Shown piece by piece: positions 1-5,065 of a DNA stretch of 5,065 bases. The stretch is from NCBI GenBank assembly GCA_030523385.1, contig JAUNIV010000212.1, positions 1 to 5,065 on the forward strand, in the 5' to 3' direction. The stretch comes from Bacteroidales bacterium (lineage in GTDB: Bacteria > Bacteroidota > Bacteroidia > Bacteroidales > Bacteroidaceae). The position numbers were made by a program, and so were the translations under genes. The stretch's first letter is position 1. Every line of letters begins with the position of its first letter. The notes under the pieces were generated by a model that made no database searches, was not told the DNA's origin, and saw only the letters and a program-made list of their open reading frames with translations.

Positions 1-12
1 AAAGTAAAAACA

Positions 13-33
13 GCCGTTATAACCAAAAACGGC
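13..33. other. Small inverted repeat upstream of the first gene
   Basis: GCCGTT (13-18) pairs with AACGGC (28-33) across a 9-base A-rich loop. On the plus strand it could be the end of a terminator for a gene left of the window, although the following bases (ATAAAAATTTT) are only a weak T tract. On the minus strand it is followed by TGTTTTTAC, a better T tract, but no minus-strand gene is seen here. With only six pairs it could be chance. No clear Bacteroides-type promoter was found in bases 1-47, so the promoter of the first gene may lie outside the window. Confidence 0.3.
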
Positions 34-47
34 ATAAAAATTTTCGT

Positions 48-515
48 ATGAAAAAGATTTTGTTTCTGGCATTTATGTGTGTGACATGCCTTGCGCTGCA
101 TGCACAGTCATTGGCACCTGTCACATGGTCAGCCTACGGACTGACATTCGATGCGCCTAGGGGGATTCTGGTGGAAGAGGAAACGGAAGAAACATTCCTC
201 TTGAACAACAGCAAATTCTACATCACCGTGCAGTCGCTCGTGTCGGACGGCATGACAAAGGAAGAGCTGGACGGTATGCTGAAAGACTATGCCGACGATG
301 ACGGAGTGAAAGAACAATCGGAAATACAGAGCTTCGAGCTTCCTCAGTTCTATGTCTCAACATTGAATGGCGTATGCGAAGAAGACCGCTGTATCTATGC
401 CTGCCTGCTGTCTAAGGATGGAGGAAGCGGCTTCTATCTTTCCATTATTTATGCGGAAAGCGAGAAAAAGAATGCCGAGAAAATCCTGAATAGTTTTAAA
501 ATAGAAGAAAAGTAA
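48..515 (+). CDS. Small exported protein of unknown function
   Basis: This 155-residue protein is not one I recognise. Residues 1-19 form a typical signal peptide: the basic start MKK, a hydrophobic core LFLAFMCVTCLAL, and a cut after HA before Q20, as is common in Bacteroides exported proteins. It should therefore reach the periplasm or beyond. The mature part, about 136 residues, is acidic, with EEETEE at 43-48 and DDD at 83-85. It has three cysteines at 110, 115 and 119 that could form a disulfide. Alternating hydrophobic strands (WSAYGLTF, SKFYITVQS, GFYLSIIYAES) and a C-terminal helix (KKNAEKILNSFKI) suggest a compact alpha/beta domain. The pattern loosely recalls PsbP/Mog1-like small domains, but that is a guess. 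No catalytic motif is evident. The ATG at 48 is chosen because the signal peptide starts there. A hairpin follows the gene, so it is probably its own transcription unit or the last gene of an upstream one. Confidence 0.85.
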   Translation: MKKILFLAFMCVTCLALHAQSLAPVTWSAYGLTFDAPRGILVEEETEETFLLNNSKFYITVQSLVSDGMTKEELDGMLKDYADDDGVKEQSEIQSFELPQFYVSTLNGVCEEDRCIYACLLSKDGGSGFYLSIIYAESEKKNAEKILNSFKIEEK

Positions 516-534
516 GCAGATGCTTTCCTAAGGA

Positions 535-567
535 TATGTCGGGCAGTCTCCGGATTTGCCCGACATA
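535..567 (+). terminator. Strong hairpin, likely terminator of the small exported-protein gene
   Basis: TATGTCGGGCA (535-545) is the exact reverse complement of TGCCCGACATA (557-567), giving 11 perfect pairs with a GC-rich centre and an 11-base loop. It begins 19 bases after the stop codon at 515 and lies upstream of the sulfatase promoter, the right place to separate two transcription units. It lacks a clean U tract (AATACGTAAAATATT follows), so termination efficiency is uncertain. An mRNA-stabilising 3' hairpin is an alternative. Confidence 0.6.
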
Positions 568-587
568 AATACGTAAAATATTCATTG

Positions 588-622
588 TTTGACAGGAAAT
601 CAGCAGAAAAAGCGTATCTTTG
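588..622 (+). promoter_or_regulatory. Bacteroides-type promoter for the sulfatase-fucosidase unit
   Basis: TATCTTTG at 615-622 matches the Bacteroides -7 consensus TAnnTTTG exactly. TTTG at 588-591 fits the -33 element. The gap between them is 23 bases, slightly longer than the roughly 19-21 usually quoted, so the upstream box is less certain than the -7 box. Transcription would start near 626-632, leaving a short leader before the ATG at 646. This placement argues against any upstream start codon for the sulfatase. Confidence 0.55.
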
Positions 623-645
623 TCTGCATGTTAACTTTTAAACGA

Positions 646-1122
646 ATGAATATGAATCATCTGCAATCCGGATTACTTCTTTCCATGACCGGCATTACCG
701 CCGCTGCTTCCCTTTCATCTTGTGCCCAACAGAAGAAGGCTGAGCAACAAAAACCTTACAATATTGTGTATATCATGACCGACGACCATACGGCACAAAT
801 GATGAGTTGCTATGACCGCCGCTACATGGAAACGCCTAACCTGGATCGCATTGCCGCTGACGGCGTGCGCTTCACCAATAGCTTTGTGGCCAACTCGCTC
901 AGTGGTCCCAGTCGTGCTTGCATGATTACGGGAAAGCACAGTTGTGCCAATAAGTTCTATGACAACACCACCTGCGTGTTTGATACCTCGCAGCAGACTT
1001 TCCCCAAGCTGCTTCAACAAGCAGGCTATCAGACAGCCCTCGTGGGAAAATCTGCTGCGAGGTATCAAACACGCAGGTTTCGATTTCTGGCAGATCGTGC
1101 CCGGACAGGGCGATTACTATAA
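646..1122 (+). CDS. Sulfatase N-terminal fragment (truncated product)
   Basis: This is the reading frame actually opened from the sulfatase start: 158 residues. Residues 1-135 are genuine sulfatase sequence, ending at the GK of the expected GKWHL motif. Residues 136-158 (SAARYQTRR and then FRFLADRARTGRLL) are out-of-family residues from the inverted copy and the wrong frame. ATG 646 is preferred, with ATG 652 two codons later also possible, because the lipoprotein signal follows directly. The in-frame TTG at 589 overlaps the promoter and would add residues that do not look like a signal peptide. The fragment lacks most of the fold and the second half of the active site, so it should be inactive. 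Confidence 0.6.
   Translation: MNMNHLQSGLLLSMTGITAAASLSSCAQQKKAEQQKPYNIVYIMTDDHTAQMMSCYDRRYMETPNLDRIAADGVRFTNSFVANSLSGPSRACMITGKHSCANKFYDNTTCVFDTSQQTFPKLLQQAGYQTALVGKSAARYQTRRFRFLADRARTGRLL
970..1078. repeat. Inverted repeat, 35-base arms, inside the sulfatase gene
   Basis: The left arm 970-1004 and right arm 1044-1078 are reverse complements at 34 of 35 positions; the mismatch is 998 (C) against 1050 (A). The core of 28 bases, 970-997 with 1051-1078, is perfect. The 39-base spacer (1005-1043) encodes conserved sulfatase sequence (KLLQQAGYQTALV) in the correct orientation. The left arm is also native, encoding TCVFDTSQQTFP. The right arm is therefore the foreign copy. It is longer and more exact than expected by chance in coding sequence. 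In RNA it would fold into a very stable stem-loop. Confidence 0.93.
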
Positions 1123-2233
1123 CCCTAACTTCATCACCATGCAGAATGATACGATACAGGAACAGGGTTATCTGACCAACCTCATTACCGACAAGAGTAT
1201 AGACTGGATGGAGCATCGCGACAAGGACAAACCTTTCTGCATCTTGATACATCACAAGGCCATACACCGCAACTGGTTGCCCGAACTGAAATATCTGAAC
1301 GAATACGAGGACGAGACGTTCACCATGCCCGATAACTTTTATGACGATTACGCCGGCCGTCCGGCTGCCGCCGCGCAAGAGATGGGTATCGTGAAAGACA
1401 TGGACATCATGTATGACACCAAGATGCTGAACATGGACAAGGACTCCCGACTGAAAGGGGCTTACTTGAGCTACATCGGACGGCTGAATCCGGAAGAGCG
1501 CAAGCAGTACGATGATTTCTATGCGCCCATCATCGAAGAGTTCTATCGCAAGAATCCGCAAGGCAAGGAACTGGCAGAATGGAAGTTCCAACGCTACATG
1601 CGCGACTATGCCAAAGTGGTGAAGACACTGGACGACAATGTGGGCCGCGTGCTCGACTATCTGGAGGAACATAATCTGATGGACAACACGCTGGTGGTTT
1701 ACACCTCAGACCAAGGCTTCTACATGGGCGAACACGGATGGTTCGACAAACGGTTCATGTACGAAGAGTCCATGCACACGCCACTCGTCATGCATCTGCC
1801 CAAGGGTTTCGACCGCAAAGGCGACATCACCGAGATGGTGCAGAATATTGACTATGCGCCCACGTTCCTCGAACTGGCCGGAGTGACTGTGCCCGACGAC
1901 ATACACGGCATATCTCTGCTTCCGCTCCTCAAAGGCGAACATCCTGCCGACTGGCGCACATCTCTCTACTATCATTTCTACGAATATCCTGCCGAACACA
2001 TGGTGAAACGCCACTACGGAGTGCGCACCGACCGCTACAAGCTGATTCATTTCTACAACGACATAGACGTGTGGGAACTGTATGACCTGCAGAACGACCC
2101 TACGGAGATGCACAACCTCTACGGACAGGCGGAATATGAACCGATTGTGGAAGAGTTGAGAGCCGAGCTGACACGCTTGCAGGAGCAATATAACGACCCG
2201 GTACGCTTCTCGCCCGACAGGGATAAGGAATGA
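1076..2233 (+). CDS. Sulfatase C-terminal fragment (385 codons, no native start)
   Basis: From GFDFWQIVPGQGDYYNP onward the sulfatase reads without interruption to the TGA at 2231-2233. The frame can be extended upstream to a GTG at 944 or ATG at 959, but residues before 1076 in this frame are frame-shifted copies of the N-terminal region and are not a real protein start. The first ATG inside true sulfatase sequence is at 1139 (MQNDTIQ). Unless translation restarts there, this portion is not made. The metal-site residues of the C-terminal half (TSDQG) and the HHKAIHRNW motif are intact, and I see no second lesion. Confidence 0.6.
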   Translation, partial: GFDFWQIVPGQGDYYNPNFITMQNDTIQEQGYLTNLITDKSIDWMEHRDKDKPFCILIHHKAIHRNWLPELKYLNEYEDETFTMPDNFYDDYAGRPAAAAQEMGIVKDMDIMYDTKMLNMDKDSRLKGAYLSYIGRLNPEERKQYDDFYAPIIEEFYRKNPQGKELAEWKFQRYMRDYAKVVKTLDDNVGRVLDYLEEHNLMDNTLVVYTSDQGFYMGEHGWFDKRFMYEESMHTPLVMHLPKGFDRKGDITEMVQNIDYAPTFLELAGVTVPDDIHGISLLPLLKGEHPADWRTSLYYHFYEYPAEHMVKRHYGVRTDRYKLIHFYNDIDVWELYDLQNDPTEMHNLYGQAEYEPIVEELRAELTRLQEQYNDPVRFSPDRDKE

Positions 2234-2277
2234 GCCTATTAACTTAATCTACCTAAATATATACAACAGAGAATCGC

Positions 2278-4137
2278 ATGAAAAGAATAATCCTGACGGC
2301 CGTTTTGGCCGGTGCATGCTTCGGGATGCACGCGCAAGACTATTATGAAAAACACGTCTCCTTTCCGCCCGGAGCCTCTGTGGAGCAAAAGATAGACATG
2401 GCTTCGCGCTTAGTGCCCACTCCGCAGCAGTTGGAATGGCAGCAGATGGAGTTTACCTGCTTCCTTCATTTCGGTATCAATACCTTCACGGGACGCGAAT
2501 GGGGCGATGGCACTGAAGACCCAAACCTGTTCAACCCCACGGAGCTGGACTGTGAACAATGGGTACGTGCCTTGAAAGAAGGCGGATTCAAGATGGCCAT
2601 TATCACTGCCAAGCATCACGACGGTTTCTGCCTATGGCCCACCCGAACCACCAAACACTCTGTGGCTTCTTCTTCCTGGAAGAACGGACAGGGCGACGTG
2701 GTGCGCGAACTGCGCAGCGCTTGCGACAAGTATGGATTGAAGTTCGGAGTCTATCTTTCGCCGTGGGATCGCAATGCCGAGTGCTATGGACAGGGCGAGG
2801 CCTACAATCAGTTCTTTGTAGAACAACTAACCGAACTGCTTACCAACTACGGCGAGGTGCACGAAGTATGGTTTGACGGCGCCAACGGCGAAGGACCTAA
2901 CGGCAAGAAGCAGGAATATGATTGGGATGCCATCCTTTCCACTATCCGCCGTTTGCAGCCCAAGGCTGTGACTGCCATCATGGGCGATGATGTGCGTTGG
3001 GTAGGAAATGAAGGCGGTTTGGGACGCGCTACCGAGTGGAGTGCCACCGCACTTACTCCCGGCTGCTATCCTCGTCGCACGGAACAAAACCAAGCATTGG
3101 GCATCGAGGCCATGTCTAAGGATTTGGGTAGTCGGGAGCTGGTGGCCAAGGCATCCGAATTGTTCTGGTATCCGTCTGAAGTCGATGTGTCTATCCGTCC
3201 GGGTTGGTTCTATCATGCCGAGCAAGACAACCAGGTGCGTTCGCTGGCCAATCTGGTGAACATTTACTACCAGTCGGTGGGTTGCAACTCCGTGTTGTTG
3301 CTCAACATTCCGCCCGACAAGCGCGGACTGATACACGAAAATGACGTGATGCGCATCCGCGAACTGACCGAATATGTGAAGAATACCTTTGCCGACAACA
3401 AGCTGAAGAACAGTGCCGAAAAATGGACGGCGCAAGTAGGCGAAAGTAAAGAATATGCCGTCAAAGCTGATGCACTGGTCAATACGTTCCTCATTCAGGA
3501 AGACATATCGAAAGGGCAGCGCGTAGAAGGCTTCACTGTAGAGCTGTTCAGCAACGGTGCCTGGCGTCCGGCTGCCGAGGGAACTACGGTGGGCTACAAG
3601 CGTCTGATTCGCTTTTCGGACAGCAAGGCCGAAAAAGTGCGCATCACAATCACGGCTTCGCGCGGAGAGGCAAACATATCAGGCATTGGCCTGTATGATG
3701 CCGAACCGCTGGTGGATAAAACCGTGAAGGTAAAACTAAGCGATGTGTCCGTAGAAGGATGGAAAGCGATAGGAGCAGAGGCCGAAGCTGCCATTGACGG
3801 CAAGCAGGAAACGGTTTGGAAAGCCGATGGGTTGGTTCCGTTGGTGGTAGATATGGGAACGGAAATGGAAGTGGCCGGATTCAGTTACGCTCCTTCGTCG
3901 GAAGAAGATTTGACGGGCACTATCTATAAGTATCACTTCTACGTGAGCACGGACGGGCAGGACTGGACAAAGTGTGATGCAGCCGGTGAGTTCAGCAACA
4001 TCATGCACAATCCCGTGCCCTATTTTGTGCGCTTCGGCAAGAAGTATGCGGCGCGTTACTTCAAGTTGGAACCTGTCGCCGAGATTGACGGTAAGTCTGC
4101 CACGGCGATAGGCGAAGTGGGGATATTGCTGAAGTAA
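2278..4137 (+). CDS. Exported GH29 alpha-L-fucosidase (B type) with discoidin-like C-terminal domain
   Basis: This 619-residue protein should remove terminal alpha-linked L-fucose from glycans by a retaining mechanism. Residues 1-19 are a signal peptide cut after HA, before Q20. The GH29 (beta/alpha)8-type catalytic domain spans about 45-370, with HFGINTFTGREWGDG (64-78), AKHHDGFCLWPT (111-122) and VWFDGANGEGPNG (197-209). Asp200 is the expected nucleophile. Glu245 in WVGNEGG is the likely acid/base: it lies 45 residues later, the spacing known for GH29-B enzymes, and is followed by TEWS (252-255). GH29-B members usually prefer alpha-1,3/1,4 fucose on branched Lewis-type structures; that preference is inferred here. 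Residues about 375-475 form a beta-rich accessory domain, and about 485-619 resemble an F5/8 type C (discoidin/CBM32-like) module (AIDGKQETVWKAD, VSTDGQDWTKC, ARYFKLEP). ATG 2278 follows the sulfatase stop by 44 bases with no promoter or terminator seen between, so co-transcription is likely. All key residues are present and the gene appears intact. Confidence 0.93.
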   Translation: MKRIILTAVLAGACFGMHAQDYYEKHVSFPPGASVEQKIDMASRLVPTPQQLEWQQMEFTCFLHFGINTFTGREWGDGTEDPNLFNPTELDCEQWVRALKEGGFKMAIITAKHHDGFCLWPTRTTKHSVASSSWKNGQGDVVRELRSACDKYGLKFGVYLSPWDRNAECYGQGEAYNQFFVEQLTELLTNYGEVHEVWFDGANGEGPNGKKQEYDWDAILSTIRRLQPKAVTAIMGDDVRWVGNEGGLGRATEWSATALTPGCYPRRTEQNQALGIEAMSKDLGSRELVAKASELFWYPSEVDVSIRPGWFYHAEQDNQVRSLANLVNIYYQSVGCNSVLLLNIPPDKRGLIHENDVMRIRELTEYVKNTFADNKLKNSAEKWTAQVGESKEYAVKADALVNTFLIQEDISKGQRVEGFTVELFSNGAWRPAAEGTTVGYKRLIRFSDSKAEKVRITITASRGEANISGIGLYDAEPLVDKTVKVKLSDVSVEGWKAIGAEAEAAIDGKQETVWKADGLVPLVVDMGTEMEVAGFSYAPSSEEDLTGTIYKYHFYVSTDGQDWTKCDAAGEFSNIMHNPVPYFVRFGKKYAARYFKLEPVAEIDGKSATAIGEVGILLK

Positions 4138-4144
4138 GGACGTT

Positions 4145-4909
4145 CTAACTGTTTTTGAAGAGGTAATGCGTGTCGGTGCTGTGTGTGGCATCAAATTCAA
4201 AGCCTTCCCATTCAAAACTTTTCAATAGTTCGGGGGAGATGATGCGGTTCTTTATGATGAATCGCGTCATCTCCCCTCTACACATTTTGGTATAAATCAC
4301 TATCGTAGTGGGCTTTCCGTTTTTCCATACCTGAAATTCGGGAGTGATGACCCTCACTTCGCGCTCCACGCGTTTCCAATCGAACAGATCTTTCATCTCG
4401 CTGCTGGCCAGATTGACCAGTGTGCCTCCTTGCTCCCTGATGGCAGCAATGAATGCATCCGTCAGAATGGGTTTCCAGAAGTCGAACATGCTCACGCCGT
4501 TGTGTTCCGGCAGCTTTACGTCGCCTTCCAGTCGATAGTTCTTGATGAGGTCGAGCGGCCGCAGCAGTCCGTAGAGGAAGGAGGTTATCAACAGATGTTC
4601 TTGCGCAAAGCGGAAATCGTCGGGCGTGAAGTCTTGTGCGCCGATACGCTTGAACACGATGCCCGTATAGGCCAGCAAAGCCGGTAGTGCGGCGTTTGTT
4701 TCCGAGCAAAAGTCTTGATAGCGGAGGTAGTTTTCGGCAGCTATTTTGCTGTTGACACGCAACATGCTTTCCAGTTCGGCGGCAGCATATTGCGACATGG
4801 CAAGCGCATTTTGTATGGCCTCCGTTTGAAAGCGAGGAGTGCTGACGAAAGGCGTCTGTATTTTGCTGCGGCCGGTCATTGTTTTGGCGCAGGATATAAA
4901 AGTCATCAT
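4145..4909 (-). CDS. yaaA: Peroxide stress protein YaaA (DUF328/UPF0246 family)
   Basis: This 254-residue cytoplasmic protein has the usual length for the family and no signal peptide. Recognisable family blocks are ISCAKTM near the start (5-11), YTGIVFKRI (81-89), SFLYGLLRPLD followed by YRLEGD (110-130), NLASSEM (166-172), CRGEMTRFIIKNRI (210-223) and FEWEGFEFD (232-240). In E. coli, YaaA is induced by OxyR and limits free iron and oxidative DNA damage under hydrogen peroxide; it also binds DNA. The same role here is by homology. The N-terminal motif reads ISCAK where E. coli-type proteins have ISPAK; I believe Cys is common in Bacteroidetes members, but this is from memory. Two adjacent ATG codons (4907-4909 and 4904-4906) are both possible starts. 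The stop lies 7 bases from the fucosidase stop on the opposite strand, so the two genes converge without an obvious hairpin between them. Confidence 0.93.
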   Translation of the reverse strand: MMTFISCAKTMTGRSKIQTPFVSTPRFQTEAIQNALAMSQYAAAELESMLRVNSKIAAENYLRYQDFCSETNAALPALLAYTGIVFKRIGAQDFTPDDFRFAQEHLLITSFLYGLLRPLDLIKNYRLEGDVKLPEHNGVSMFDFWKPILTDAFIAAIREQGGTLVNLASSEMKDLFDWKRVEREVRVITPEFQVWKNGKPTTIVIYTKMCRGEMTRFIIKNRIISPELLKSFEWEGFEFDATHSTDTHYLFKNS

Positions 4910-4945
4910 ATTTTAAGTCGTTTTTTTAACATGGAGATTACGGAG

Positions 4946-4953
4946 CAAAGGTA
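4946..4953 (-). promoter_or_regulatory. Likely yaaA promoter -7 element
   Basis: On the minus strand bases 4953 to 4946 read TACCTTTG, an exact match to the Bacteroides TAnnTTTG -7 box, followed by CTCCG. Transcription would begin around 4938-4942, giving a leader of about 30 bases before the ATG at 4909. No convincing TTTG was found at the usual -33 distance; that region overlaps the right flank of the inverted repeat at 4967-4993. The -7 box alone is a short match, so confidence is moderate. Confidence 0.55.
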
Positions 4954-4966
4954 GGTATTTTGCAAT

Positions 4967-4993
4967 AAAACCGCTATAATTTCCCGCGGTTTT
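4967..4993. repeat. Inverted repeat upstream of yaaA, possible operator or terminator
   Basis: AAAACCGC (4967-4974) is the exact reverse complement of GCGGTTTT (4986-4993), separated by 11 bases (TATAATTTCCC). Because the arms end in A4 and T4, it would look like a short bidirectional terminator in RNA. It also sits where the -33 region of the yaaA promoter is expected, so it could be a regulator binding site. The sequence alone does not separate these options. Confidence 0.45.
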
Positions 4994-5008
4994 GCGTGGA
5001 GAATTGCA

Positions 5009-5048
5009 GAAAGTTTGGCATAATTTCCGGAAAGTTTCGCGAAACTTT
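5009..5048. promoter_or_regulatory. Cluster of palindromes, possible regulatory site near window end
   Basis: AAAGTTTCGCGAAACTTT at 5031-5048 is a perfect 18-base palindrome. It overlaps a second perfect palindrome, TTTCCGGAAA, at 5024-5033. The half-site GAAAGTTT also occurs at 5009-5016, exactly 21 bases (about two helical turns) before its copy at 5030-5037. The arrangement looks like binding sites for a dimeric regulator. The T-rich run after 5048 (TTTTTGTT) also allows a terminator reading for plus-strand transcription, but no plus-strand gene ends here. Bases 4910-5065 hold no gene that I can support. Confidence 0.4.
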
Positions 5049-5065
5049 TTGTTAAAGACGTGCAA

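Larger units (their letters stand above)
646..2233 (+). pseudogene. Family S1 sulfatase lipoprotein, broken by an inverted-copy replacement and +1 frameshift
   Basis: An intact version would be a type I sulfatase of about 528 residues that hydrolyses sulfate esters on a glycan. Residues 1-26 form a lipoprotein signal with lipobox LSSC (Cys26), so it would be anchored at the envelope. Visible S1 hallmarks are NIVYIMTDDH with metal-binding Asp46-Asp47, and SGPSR at 86-90, the serine-type motif in which Ser86 is oxidised to formylglycine by a radical-SAM maturase (anSME). Further hallmarks are GK at 134-135, HHKAIHRNW (about 1250-1277), TSDQG (Asp codon at 1709), GEHGWFDKR just after it, and a C-terminal YGVRTDRYKLI...WELYDLQNDPTEMHNLY block typical of DUF4976-type tails. 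After Lys135 the expected WHL...TGFDFW is replaced by bases 1051-1075, which are inverted upstream sequence. The first frame then ends at 1122, while the sulfatase continues from GFDFW at 1076 in another frame to 2233. The substrate is unknown. A GlcNAc-6-sulfatase-like subfamily is plausible from the overall pattern and the fucosidase neighbour, but this is inference. Confidence 0.85.

Noticed and set aside
589..645. TTG 589 as the sulfatase start
   Set aside because: It overlaps the -33 element, and the predicted transcript begins after it. The lipoprotein signal begins at 646 or 652.
944..1075. GTG 944 or ATG 959 as a true start of a separate sulfatase gene
   Set aside because: The residues before 1076 in that frame are out-of-frame readings of the conserved N-terminal sulfatase region. 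The metal-binding and formylglycine motifs lie upstream in the other frame, so this is one broken gene, not an independent one.
970..1078. Phase-variable on/off switch of the sulfatase
   Set aside because: Inverting the spacer does not restore the GKWHL motif or the frame, so neither state gives a functional enzyme. No recombinase gene is in the window.
970..1078. Insertion sequence or MITE with terminal inverted repeats
   Set aside because: There is no target-site duplication, the spacer is native sulfatase coding sequence, and the net length change relative to the expected gene is only about one base.
926..1672. Long minus-strand open frame (248 codons) across the inverted repeat
   Set aside because: It is antisense to the sulfatase. 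It contains a copy of CVFDTSQQ only because the inverted copy puts that sequence on the minus strand. The rest lacks family features.
2827..3435. Minus-strand open frame of 202 codons inside the fucosidase gene
   Set aside because: It is antisense to strongly conserved GH29 sequence, with no recognisable domain or start context.
4138..4144. Terminator between the convergent fucosidase and yaaA genes
   Set aside because: The gap is only 7 bases and no hairpin with meaningful stem length was found there or in the immediately adjoining coding ends.
1..5065. CRISPR arrays, tRNA or rRNA genes, diversity-generating or toxin-antitoxin modules
   Set aside because: I saw no regularly spaced direct repeats, no tRNA-like or rRNA-like sequence, and no reverse transcriptase or toxin/antitoxin-like small gene pair.

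Overview
The window looks like a Bacteroidales genome, probably Bacteroides or a near relative. The evidence is a Bacteroides-type promoter (TTTG, then TAnnTTTG) ahead of the sulfatase and a TAnnTTTG box ahead of yaaA, weak or absent Shine-Dalgarno sequences, signal peptides ending in HAQ, a serine-type sulfatase, and a secreted GH29 fucosidase with a discoidin-like tail. The species cannot be fixed from the sequence.

Layout: (1) 48-515 (+) encodes a small exported protein of unknown function, followed by a strong hairpin at 535-567. (2) 646-2233 (+) is a family S1 sulfatase gene with a Bacteroides-type promoter just upstream. Its reading frame is broken near 1051-1075. (3) 2278-4137 (+) encodes an exported GH29 alpha-L-fucosidase of the B type. 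It lies 44 bases after the sulfatase stop and is probably in the same transcript. (4) 4145-4909 (-) encodes a YaaA-family (DUF328/UPF0246) peroxide-stress protein, convergent with the fucosidase. (5) 4910-5065 is non-coding. It carries the likely yaaA promoter and a cluster of palindromes.

The sulfatase and fucosidase together suggest removal of sulfate and fucose caps from host glycans such as mucin O-glycans. No SusC/SusD pair or regulator is visible in the window. The glycan assignment is inference.

The most striking observation is inside the sulfatase. The bases that should encode the conserved W-H-L stretch after GK (usually 24 bases) are replaced by 25 bases that are the exact reverse complement of a segment about 55-80 bases upstream in the same gene. 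This creates an inverted repeat with 35-base arms (34 of 35 paired) and a 39-base spacer. It removes an active-site histidine and shifts the frame by +1. The rest of the gene stays open in the new frame for 385 codons, so the event is either very recent or an assembly or library artefact. It has the signature of inverted-template switching during replication. A functional invertible switch is unlikely, because inverting the spacer would not restore the protein.
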